From NCBI RefSeq assembly GCF_905220365.1, contig NC_061126.1, forward strand, positions 4,216,001 through 4,280,000: a stretch of DNA of 64,000 nt, read 5' to 3'. The DNA is from Vanessa cardui (taxonomy: Eukaryota; Arthropoda; Insecta; Lepidoptera; Nymphalidae). The position numbers and the translations under genes were made by a program. Shown here piece by piece: positions 44,629 to 53,330 of this stretch; position 1 is the stretch's first letter; the number at the start of each line of letters is the position of its first letter. The notes under the pieces were generated by a model. It ran no database searches. It saw only the letters and a program-made list of their open reading frames with translations, and was not told the origin of the DNA.

Positions 44629-44892
44629 TCTATATATACAATAAAATTGGAGTTCTATTTGAATATCAAAGAAACCGCTTTTTACTAAATACATGTATAC
44701 ATGGTACGTATATCAAAATAACATTTTGTACAGTTTTTCTTTGTCTGGCTGTCTCTTTTTTCCGACAAATCTGCTGTACCGATTTCAACGGGACATTCAC
44801 TGGCAGATAGCTCATGTAATAAAGAGTAACTTAGGCTACAATAGTAACTTTTTGTTGAATTTAAACGCGCACGAAGTTGTAGGTCCAATTAG
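44629..44892 (+). mobile_element. Non-autonomous Helitron, both ends recognisable
   Basis: 264 bp. It starts A|TCTATATATACAATAAAATTGG, runs through CCGCTTTTTACTAAATACAT, TGTCTGGCTGTCTC, GCTGTACCGATTTCAACGGG, and ends CGCGCACGAAGTTGTAGG...ATTAG|T. The terminal CTAG is mutated to TTAG. Flanks A and T fit Helitron insertion. It shows the ancestral arrangement for the palindrome at 9482. Confidence 0.75.
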
Positions 44893-47180
44893 TTTAAAAT
44901 AAAGTAGAAACCATTTGTGTAACATTAAGCCCAACGTTATACAAATATACTCCTGACTTCTTTTTATATTAACACGAATAAATTATTTGATATCTGTCAT
45001 ATATTATGTATCATGAAAATAAATATATAATATTTATGTAAAGCTAAATTGCAAATGCTTTCAGCGGTACAGAAACATGGCTGCTTTGAACAGCGCTTAA
45101 GTATACAAACAGCGTCCATAACTCATGTCTAAACCGTCTTTTGATCAATTTACAGTGCACTATATGTCTTAGAATGCAATTGTATTTTTAATGGTTATAA
45201 AATATTGGTATGAAATAAATTATTTTTATTTTATAAATGATGCTCGATTATTTTTTTTATTTACTTGCACTTGCACTCAACCTCTAATATACTCGTATAT
45301 ACTAATAAATAAGGATATTTAACTATATCTAATGCCGAATTTAAATTATTAAACCAATATACGTAAAACTTCTAAAAGAAGGTGCAGAACCCTTCGGGAG
45401 AGGTTTTCGTGTATAATACAAGCGACTGCTTCCGGTTTTGCTTTGTATTTTATAAGAGTTTTAAGAGTCACAGTATAACTTTTAAATTCGGACTATAATT
45501 ATATTTAACTGACATAACGTTTCACTTCGAATGTTGAAAAAGAGTAACTACTGAGCTTCGTAACGGTTTCTCTTGTTGGAATCTATATACACTCCGAATC
45601 GTAAACCATTGCGCCATTAATACTTTAAATTCACACCAATTAAGATAAATATATAAAAACTTACTAACTCTATACCATTAAATATGTATAACAAAAAAGC
45701 ACACTCAAATTCTTTTTCGAAAACAGTCTCGATCAATAAGTCCTTTGCTAATAGACAGAGGGATTGAAAAGGTTAATACATAGTAACGAAGCTCAGAGTC
45801 AGTGCGGTAACACGGAACGGCACTTCATTTATTTCGATATGCGCAGTCGATCCGACCACCATCCCTGACTTTACGAGGCTACGAGGCGTCTATACAATGC
45901 AACGTTGCTATCAACTTTTTTCATTCGCCTCGAAAAAGATTATCTTAAATTATATATCTATCCCATTTTTTTTGTTTATCAAAATATTATTAATGACAAT
46001 TTTATCTAATCAAAAATTCATTATTTTTTTTAACATTACTTTCTAAAGTAAACGCAACCTAGAAATTCAATGATAAATATGAAAATCAAATTATAAAAAT
46101 TCAGACATATGAGCCAATTATTAATAATATTTAAATGTAGTAAAATTTCTCTTTAAAAGAAAGATCGTTGGGCTGAAAAACATTTGGTTCAGTTAAATTA
46201 TATATGTTAACAGATTGTAAAAAGTATCAAACACATATTTGCCGTTTCTTCTTACCAAAACTGAAACAAGTAGAAATGAATCTTCACGTTCAATTCAAAC
46301 TAGTTCTTTTATTAGTAATTCAGAATCAAAGAAGAGAAAATCATCTTTGACAAGTATATGAACTAGTGACTTCCAAAAATCAAGTATGACTTCTAAGTTT
46401 TATTGTCTCAAGTCTAAATAAATATCATACGCTCTTAAATAATAAATTATTTTTCTCAAAATAAATATGAATATTTACCGAATCAATTCCCTCCACATAT
46501 TACGTGATCTCGAAATATATTACGACAAAATCCCAAAATATTTGACACATTTATTCTTCTATATAAGAAGATATTACGTTTATTGTTTTCGTCCAATATT
46601 TAAGCTTTACTTCACTACCATTAAACCTGGGTTACCCATATTATTTTATTATGTGTTACATATGTAATGTTAGTCAAAATCCTTGACAAAAAGATAAGAG
46701 ATTTAGGCAGTGGGAAATTTACAAACTGTTACCATAATATAAATTTGATTTATTTGATTCCAGTTGGATAATAACAATTATTAATTGTTAATATTATTTT
46801 TTCATGACTGTGAACACGACATAATATGTACTTCGTAACGATAAATTAGCAAAACTTTTACTCTGAACAGATTGCCCGACAAATGTCTTACACACCTGCA
46901 AACACACACTGGCGGATTTGTCAAATGAAACCACTTTTAACCTCCGACTAAGTAAACATACATTTTCAATTTTTATTTTGTCTGTCAAACTATTTGAACG
47001 TTAAACCTCGCTTGAATTTGTTTACATTGTTAGTCTGATCAAAAAAATATCGAAATTATGCTTTTTATAAATAAAGATATTCATATTATTTCGCTACGAA
47101 ACAAAAACATCGACATACTGATAATCATTAAAAAATGTCGGCTTTAACAATCGCATAGTTCTAATCGTACAATTTTATTT
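44893..47180. other. 2.3 kb of AT-rich DNA without supported genes
   Basis: No gene supported. A decayed LINE 3' relative of 1-241 lies at about 45515-45600 (ATGTTGAAAAAGAGTAACTA, CTACTGAGCTTCGTAACGG). A scrap of SINE B end, CAGTGGGAAATTTACAAACTG, is at about 46709. Confidence 0.4.
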
Positions 47181-47412
47181 GACGACCTCCGTGGTCGAGT
47201 AGTGTGTACACCAGTTTTCATGGGTACGCCACTCCGAGGACCTGGGTTCGATTCCCGGCCGAGTCGATGTAGAAAATTCATTAGTTTTCAATGTTGTCTT
47301 GGGTCTGGGTGTTTGTGGTACCGTCGTTACTTCCAATTTTCCATAACACAAATGCTTTGGCTACTAACATTGGGATCAGAGTAATGTATGTGATGTTTTC
47401 CCATAAATAATA
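47181..47412 (+). mobile_element. tRNA-derived SINE family C, well preserved
   Basis: GACGACCTCCGTGGTCGAGT at the head (A box TGGTCGAGTAG), B box GGTTCGATTCC, TTGTCTTGGGTCTGGGTGTT, ACATTGGGATCAGAGTAATG and an ATAAATAATAATAA tail. Confidence 0.9.
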
Positions 47413-47441
47413 ATAAAAAAAATTGTAAATAGTACAATTAA

Positions 47442-47753
47442 TTGTACAATTTCAATGTCATGCCGAAAACATATTATAAAATAAAATCGTATAAAACTAT
47501 ATTGGGCATTTCTAAACACAATAAGAAACATAAATGTAAAATTTATATCAGACTTGCTTCGTCAAAAATGTTCTGTATACCTACTGTATTTTTGCTTTGT
47601 ATTTTTTTTCTATTCTTCGGAAACTTACTTAGTGTCCTTAGTTTACCACTGATAAGCATAAAAAATGTAAATCCGAAATTGGCTTCTGTTTGGACAATGT
47701 ATTTTTCTTTTATTAATTACTTTTGTATAAGCTGTGGATTTTGTTACAAATAA
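47442..47753 (+). CDS. Hypothetical ORF, 103 residues, membrane-like, doubtful
   Basis: Starts MYNFNVMPKTYYKIK and has a long hydrophobic stretch (FCIPTVFLLCIFFLFFGN, then LLSVLSLPLISI) followed by SVWTMYFSFINYFCIS. The layout is faintly like transmembrane helices 6-7 of a rhodopsin-type GPCR, but the family's key residues are missing. Codons are AT-driven. It sits just after a SINE and ends in an (AAAT)n run. Probably chance or a relic. Confidence 0.15.
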   Translation: MYNFNVMPKTYYKIKSYKTILGISKHNKKHKCKIYIRLASSKMFCIPTVFLLCIFFLFFGNLLSVLSLPLISIKNVNPKLASVWTMYFSFINYFCISCGFCYK

Positions 47754-47828
47754 ATAAATAAATAAATAACTTAATTGAACTATCATATTAATTTATCTTG
47801 TGTATCATAAATATTCGATGATCAGAGT

Positions 47829-47935
47829 TAAAGCTGAGATCACTCGAATCTTGCGAAGATAGCGAATTCAAATCAGGACAAGCACCACTGAGTTTTTATG
47901 TGCATCATTTGTATTTGTTAGTTCTTGGCGTTAAA
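47829..47935 (+). mobile_element. SINE family B head, degraded
   Basis: AAGCTGAGATCACTCGAATC, AATTCAAATCAGGACAAGCA and CCACTGAGTTTTTATGTGC follow the tRNA head and first body block of family B. The rest is lost. Confidence 0.45.
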
Positions 47936-48370
47936 TAGTATTAGAAAAAAATTACATGTATAGTAAGCTACGAACCTTTGCTGAAGATGTTAAGGAGAGA
48001 CGTCACAGGATGTTACTTTTGATCAGTTTTAAAACCTTTTATCTAGGTCAAATAATCAAATATATCTGTGGAATCTCATTATGGTATCGAGTGCCCTCGG
48101 AAGGATGTATTAACTTTTCTTTATCTATACAATAATGGTCACTGGCTCTTGCGAAAATATCATTATTATTATGAATATACATTGTTCTGTTGTAAACATA
48201 CTGTGAAGCATAAGTGAATTAATAATATACGGCAGTCTTGAACGAACAACCCTTTTTGTAAAACGTAAACAGTTTCAATATGTGTCGCATTAGCCGAAGG
48301 AAAATGCCGTAAAACATAATACTGTGATAGTAATCTTAGCATACTAATCAAGCAGTATCAACTTTAGTCT

Positions 48371-48662
48371 ACTTAGTGGTAAGGTCTGTGCAAGCTTTTT
48401 TGAGTAGGTTACCGCCTACTCATCAGATATTCTACCGACAAACAACAGTACTCAGTATTGTTGTGTTCCTATTTAAAGGGTGAGTGAGCTGGTGTAACTA
48501 CAGGCACAAGGGAGATAACATAGGTTGGTGGAGCATTGGTGACGTAAGAAGTGGTTAATATTCCTTACAGCGCCTATGTCTATAGGCAGTCGTGACCACT
48601 TACCATCAGGTGACCTATTTGTTAGTTCGCCAACCATACCATACCATAAAAAGAAAAAAAAA
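48371..48662 (+). mobile_element. SINE family A
   Basis: ACTTAGTGGTAAGGTCTGTG, CATCAGATATTCTACCGACA, GTGTAACTACAGGCACAAGG, a deletion of the ATCTTAGTTCCC part, TTACCATCAGGTGACCTATT, and the tail ACCATACCATACCATAAAAAG with small duplications. Confidence 0.85.
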
Positions 48663-50013
48663 ATTAGTTGTCTGACTTTCACCTTTCAGAAAGTTTAGAA
48701 ATTTTCAGGTAATATGCAAAAATGAGTTATTAAAAGATAGCAAAATCATTGTTGATAATCTGTTAGGGGTGGGAGATGCGCACAACATTTCCTGTAAATA
48801 ACTTCGCACGAGTAAGCACATTTGCGCGTACGTTTTCCAAACACGTGGAACAACTTCATACTGCAAAATATAAATAATAAAAATCGCATCTATTGTCTAT
48901 GTTTTAAGAAATATAGTAGCTAGTATAGTACCTAGTATACACTGTTTATTGTTAATTAAATTAAAGTAAAAATCAATGAGGCGAGCTTATGTAACACGGT
49001 GAAATAGTCAGGTATAAAGGATCGCCGGATCAATGTGGATAGTTTAACGCGCATTGTTTCCTCTAACAAAGGACCGGGTAGTCAGTAATTGATCACGTAG
49101 TTACCCTCGAGCGGTCAATGGCAAAAACGTAAAACTTACACGTGTACGAGAGTTAAAATTACGCCACGGTCGAACTATTTTAGTGTATCACTAGTTGATT
49201 TATATTCTTAATTGGATCGTGTTATAACATGTATTATGTACCGCAAGTACTTTGTCATAAGTACATTTTTTATGTTATGCTTCCTACATTTTCATATTGG
49301 AGGCTAACAGTTATGCTTCAGAAATTATGATTTTTTAATTCGGAAACCTACCATTTTATATTTTCTTTTATTTAAACAAGGTTATACAAATAATATTCAC
49401 CAACCTCCATTACAATTTCACAACATTTTTATACTGTATTTGCACTAAAAATATGAAATACTCTTCGAGTTTCAGCATGATAGACTGATTTTTAACTTAC
49501 TATTCAGGACATAACCTTATAAAGATACGAATCTACATTTATATATGTATCTTTTGAAACCAATAACATTTTTCTAGCACGTTTTCATAAAATATTCCAA
49601 TAAACTTTATATAATAAATATTTTAATATTTGTATTCAACTGAAGCTAGTTTCCTTAGTATAAATTATAATTAGCGCTGTAGAAACAGCGTAGACCGAGA
49701 ATTGTTAATATTAAAATATTACATAATAATATTGTAGACAAATTAGCTCTTATTTAAACTAACATACATAGACCGAGTTGAACTGAACAAGAGAGCTCTA
49801 TTTGGAACTATTAAACTCGAACAATAGCAATTTTGGTACAATATTTCATGTAGCTTTATGTAACTAAATGTAAAGTTAAATGTGAATTGTTACTTTATTG
49901 GACAACTTACTGACTTCATATTCCGTTGATGGATGAAATAAAAACCTTCTTAACATTTAGCTTAGTATATTTAGAAGTATGTGGTGCTCAGTGCTGAATT
50001 AACACTAAGACTT
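48663..50013. other. AT-rich stretch without supported genes
   Basis: A moderately GC block at 49010-49160 (CGCCGGATCAATGTGGATAG...CCCTCGAGCGGTC) is unassigned. Nothing else is seen. Confidence 0.4.
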
Positions 50014-50307
50014 ACTTGGTGGTAGGGCTTTGTGCAAGCCCGTCTGGGTAGGTATCACCCACTCATCAGTTATTCTACCGCCAAATAACAGTACTCAGTA
50101 TTGTTGTGTTCCGGTTTGAAGGGTGAGTGAGCCAGTGTAACTACAGGCACAAGGGACATAACATCTTAGTTCCCAAGGTTGGTGGCGCATTGACGATGTC
50201 AGGAATAGTTAATATTTCTTACAGCGTCATTATCTATGGGTGATGGTGACCACTTACCATCAGGTGGCCCATATGCTCGTCCGCCAACCTTTACGATAAA
50301 AAAATAA
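50014..50307 (+). mobile_element. SINE family A, reference-quality copy
   Basis: Complete: ACTTGGTGGTAGGGCTTTGT, GCCCGTCTGGGTAGGTATCA, TTGTTGTGTTCCGGTTTGAA, CTACAGGCACAAGGGACATA, TTCCCAAGGTTGGTGGCGCA, TACAGCGTCATTATCTATGG, ACCATCAGGTGGCCCATATG, CTCGTCCGCCAACC and an A-tail. The last ~70 bp match the complement of 4911-4982, the 3' end of the large LINE. The head has weak A- and B-box resemblance only. Confidence 0.92.
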
Positions 50308-50354
50308 TTGCAATCGCTAACAAAAATGCTATGAATTAGTTATTTTATTTATTA

Positions 50355-50549
50355 CTAGTTGTTGCCCGCGGCTTCGCTCGCAATTTAAGGGGTTGGTTTT
50401 CATGTGTAAGGTAAAAAAACGTAGACTATGTCCTTCCTTGAACTTCAAGTTTGCTTCACACCAAATTTCATCAAATTCGGCTCATTGGTTTGGTCGTGAA
50501 ACAGCGACAGACAGACAGACAGTTACTTTCATGTTATAGATTATATAGA
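50355..50549 (-). mobile_element. Small non-autonomous Helitron with both ends
   Basis: 195 bp. Minus strand starts TCTATATAATCTATAACATG, passes (CTGT)n from GACAGACAGACAGACAG on plus, and ends GCGAGCGAAGCCGCGGGCAA...AACTAG, followed by T. Flanks are A and T. The GCGAGCGAAGCCGCGGGC part is the terminal hairpin region. Confidence 0.8.
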
Positions 50550-51716
50550 TAATGGAGGGCATTTCTTGTTTCATTTTTTACAGCACCCATGGGTGGCACC
50601 AATATTGAATCATACCATGGTTGGACTCTTTAAACCAGCTACATCGATTAGGTCTTTAAGAGACGCCACAGCACCTCTGACGTGAGCTATAAATTTTGAC
50701 ATGATCAAAACGTAATAAGCTATGTCGATATAATAATGCATGAGAATTCAAATAATTAGAAATATTTCGAAGTGTGAACAAAAAAAATAACATAAACAAC
50801 TCTTCATTAAAAACTTAAGTCAAATTAGGGATACAATCAGTAAACATTCTATTCCAATGCTACTAAATTTTTTTGTGGTATTTTCTTGCACATCCAATCC
50901 AAACTACCACTCAACCTCGATGGCCTTGTACGGTAATAAATACAAAAACAAGGCAAAAAAAATTAAGAATATACTTCATAAAAATCTTTTCCAGGGTTAA
51001 AACAATACATGAAATTAAAAATTAAAGAAATGTTAACAAACGAATGACTGTGAATTGCATTCTTGAGGTCTCAACGAAGCGTGATCAATCTCGTTGACAA
51101 ACTCATCACGTTCTTTGAAGTATACTCGAAGTCACAGCACTCTGGTATGTACTCCAAGTAATTTAAATTAATCAAAACGAGACTACATTTTCTTACAGAC
51201 GACTTTTAATTATCTGTTCCAATTTCATTCCTCCTAATTGTTGAAAGTCGATCGTAATCGCCATGTTAGAATTTCAAAAGACAAAGATCTAGTATTTCTT
51301 AGAAAATTGAAGATTATTCGAAATTTAAAAAAGATATTTTTTAAATTTGTATAATATTTTTTTTAAATGCTATTCTTATGTGTACTGATTGTAATAGAAA
51401 ATTCAAATTTTCTTTTAATAAGAGTGCTTGTCTTTACAAGAGCCTTCATATTTTTTTTACGCAACAGAACATTGATATTCATATGAGCGGGTCACCTAAA
51501 ATATGTGTAACATTTTTTCGAAATATAAAGTTTGTTGGGAACATATATCACGATGACGCGAAGTATTATAAAGGTGATCCATCCACCGTTCACACCGGAA
51601 TGTAATAATTCGTGGTATTGTTTTATGGCTGTAGAAAATATGAAGATGGAATGCTTTTATAAAACTTTACCACCAAATAAATGCAAACAAATAAAGTCGA
51701 ACTGCTTACATCATAT
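50550..51716. other. AT-rich stretch without supported genes
   Basis: No recognisable gene. The frames at 51378-51605 and 51532-51810 show no domain, and the second runs into the RTE relic. Confidence 0.4.
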
Positions 51717-51935
51717 TCGATCATCCTCCTACCCACAAAGGCATTGGGATAACCCAACTTTACTTGCGGTCAGCGCAGCATATCTTCTTCTTCCATACTT
51801 CTCTTTCTAGCAACATTTCACAAGTAAATCAGTGGCTGGAAAGAATTTCCAGCCATATCATCTTTCACACAATCCATCCATCGTTTCTATTGGTCGTCCT
51901 CTACCTCTGTATCCATCAACGTCCATGCTCAAAAC
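51717..51935 (-). mobile_element. RTE-like LINE C-terminal relic, second copy
   Basis: Minus strand reads MDVDGYRGRGRP, MDCVKDDMA, then an inserted hairpin, and later AREVWKK-type and CCADRK-type remnants in shifted frames. It matches 850-1030 with TTCCATACTTCTCT, TCATCTTTCACACAATCCAT and CATCAACGTCCATGCTCAA as plus-strand landmarks. Confidence 0.75.
51833..51855. repeat. Perfect inverted repeat, 10-bp arms, 3-nt loop, in the RTE relic
   Basis: TGGCTGGAAA, GAA, TTTCCAGCCA. The 0.9-kb copy has CATTCTTTCTAACCATATCG here with no left arm, so the left arm plus loop is a reverse-complement copy of TTCTTTCCAGCCA. Confidence 0.95.
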
Positions 51936-51962
51936 CTCCCGTCGTACTTTTTACATATACGT

Positions 51963-52001
51963 GGGTTTGGATGTGATGTTCAGGACATCACATCCAAACC
52001 C
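51963..52001. repeat. Perfect inverted repeat, 17-bp arms, 5-nt loop
   Basis: GGGTTTGGATGTGATGT (51963-51979), loop TCAGG, exact complement (51985-52001). It lies between the RTE relic and the SINE at 52035, next to a T-run. Confidence 0.97.
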
Positions 52002-52034
52002 AAATTTTTTTTTTCTAAGATAAATAAAATTATT

Positions 52035-52320
52035 ACAACAACAACAACAGCCTGTACATTCCCACTGCTGGGCTAAAGGCCTCCCCTCCCTTTGAGGAGA
52101 AGGTTTGGAACATATTCCACCACGCTGTTCCAATGCGGGTTGGTGGAATGTACATGTGGCAGAATTTCTATGAAATTTAACACATGCAGGTTTCCTCACG
52201 ATGTTTTCCTTCACCGCTGAGCACGAGATGAATTATGAAGACAAATTAAGCACATGAAACAGCGGTGCTTGCCTGGGTTTGAACCCGCAATTTTCGGTTA
52301 ACTGGGCCATCTCGACTCTA
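52035..52320 (-). mobile_element. tRNA-derived SINE family B with deletion in the A-box region
   Basis: Like 27870-28173 along its length (AACAACAACAACAGCCTGTA, CTCCCTTTGAGGAGAAGG, GAGCACGAGATGAATTATGA), but TTTTCGGTTAACTGGGCCAT lacks about 20 bp (the GACGCACGCGTTCTAACCA part). The A box therefore survives only partly. GTACATTCC near the right end of the body also differs. Confidence 0.9.
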
Positions 52321-52544
52321 AATAAAAATAAATAAATAAATAAAATTATTAACTATTCCTAAAAATAAAATGTAGAATAGTATACAATGTGAACTCGTAA
52401 CAGAATTCATTCAAAATTCAATCACAACAAGCACTATTAGTTACATGATTAATTTACGCTTTCTCGGCTTAACTACCCAATCGATCATCATGTTAGGATA
52501 CAGAATTGGAAATAGGGAAACTAACTTGATTATAATCGAACCTG

Positions 52545-52570
52545 ACTGGATTAAAACGCATTAATCCAGT
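52545..52570. repeat. Perfect inverted repeat, 10-bp arms, 6-nt loop
   Basis: ACTGGATTAA, AACGCA, TTAATCCAGT. It lies just beyond the stop of the doubtful minus-strand ORF at 52579-52887. Confidence 0.9.
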
Positions 52571-52578
52571 ACCAAGAA

Positions 52579-52887
52579 TTATAACGCATCTTTATACATA
52601 TAATTACTCAACTTCTTTAAATTAGTTGCACCAATTATTATTAAAATATTGACCAGTAGAATTTCTCTGAAAATAAATTTATTTGGCAAAGTTGTTTCTG
52701 CTTTCGTCTTTATAGTAATGATGTCGTCCTGATTGATTTCAGTCACGGCGTAATTAACGTTGTTAATATCAATGTTGATAAATGGATGCTTAGTTAAACA
52801 CAGGTTTGTCTCTTTACCGATCATTGATTTAACATGCGGAAGACATAAACGGAGCATTTTTAAACTAACCCTCGTCGTCAACGTCAT
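52579..52887 (-). CDS. Hypothetical ORF, 102 residues, doubtful
   Basis: Starts MTLTTRVSLKMLRLCLPHVK, middle TEINQDDIITIKTKAETTLP, then one hydrophobic segment (EILLVNILIIIGA) and LKKLSNYMYKDAL. Residue composition is less AT-driven than most frames here. No domain, splice signal or promoter is recognised. It may be an orphan gene, a relic or chance. Confidence 0.2.
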   Translation of the reverse strand: MTLTTRVSLKMLRLCLPHVKSMIGKETNLCLTKHPFINIDINNVNYAVTEINQDDIITIKTKAETTLPNKFIFREILLVNILIIIGATNLKKLSNYMYKDAL

Positions 52888-53330
52888 TTATTTGTAAATC
52901 CACGATTCTTCAACTGATTCATAACGAAGTTCGGCTGATCAGTAGTAACGGCTATAAGGCATTTCTTAATTCTAAATTAACACTTTCAAATAATAAAAGT
53001 ACTAAACGAGTATAAGTAACCTTTCTACCCTTCGAATTAATTCGATATATTAAAAGATAAAGCGTTCAATTAATTCTTTATTTTCTTAAAAAATAAAACG
53101 ATTAAATTAATGATAAAAGGTTACCTAATAAAAAATACAATAAATTTTCAATATAGCCCGGAAAAGCAACGTCAGTCAATAAGAGGCGTCAATCAGAGTA
53201 ATGAAATCAGCCTTGGCCCAATCAACTGATGGGTGATAGCGGCCTATATTGCTGAAACAAAGCATGCATAACATATATATGTAACTCAGCAATATCACAT
53301 AATGTCAGAAACAGTGACAAATATTATATA

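Noticed and set aside
36715..45860. Similarity between about 36715-36775 and 45800-45855 (GCACTTCRTT...ATATGC..AGTC)
   Set aside because: Only about two thirds of ~56 columns match by eye; too weak and short to call a repeat without a search.
47750..47769. (AAAT)n run, and similar simple repeats at 52320-52345 and 1042-1056
   Set aside because: Ordinary short microsatellites, some being SINE tails; not interesting on their own.
51951..52214. 87-residue minus-strand ORF
   Set aside because: It spans the family B SINE and the hairpin next to it; repeat-derived.
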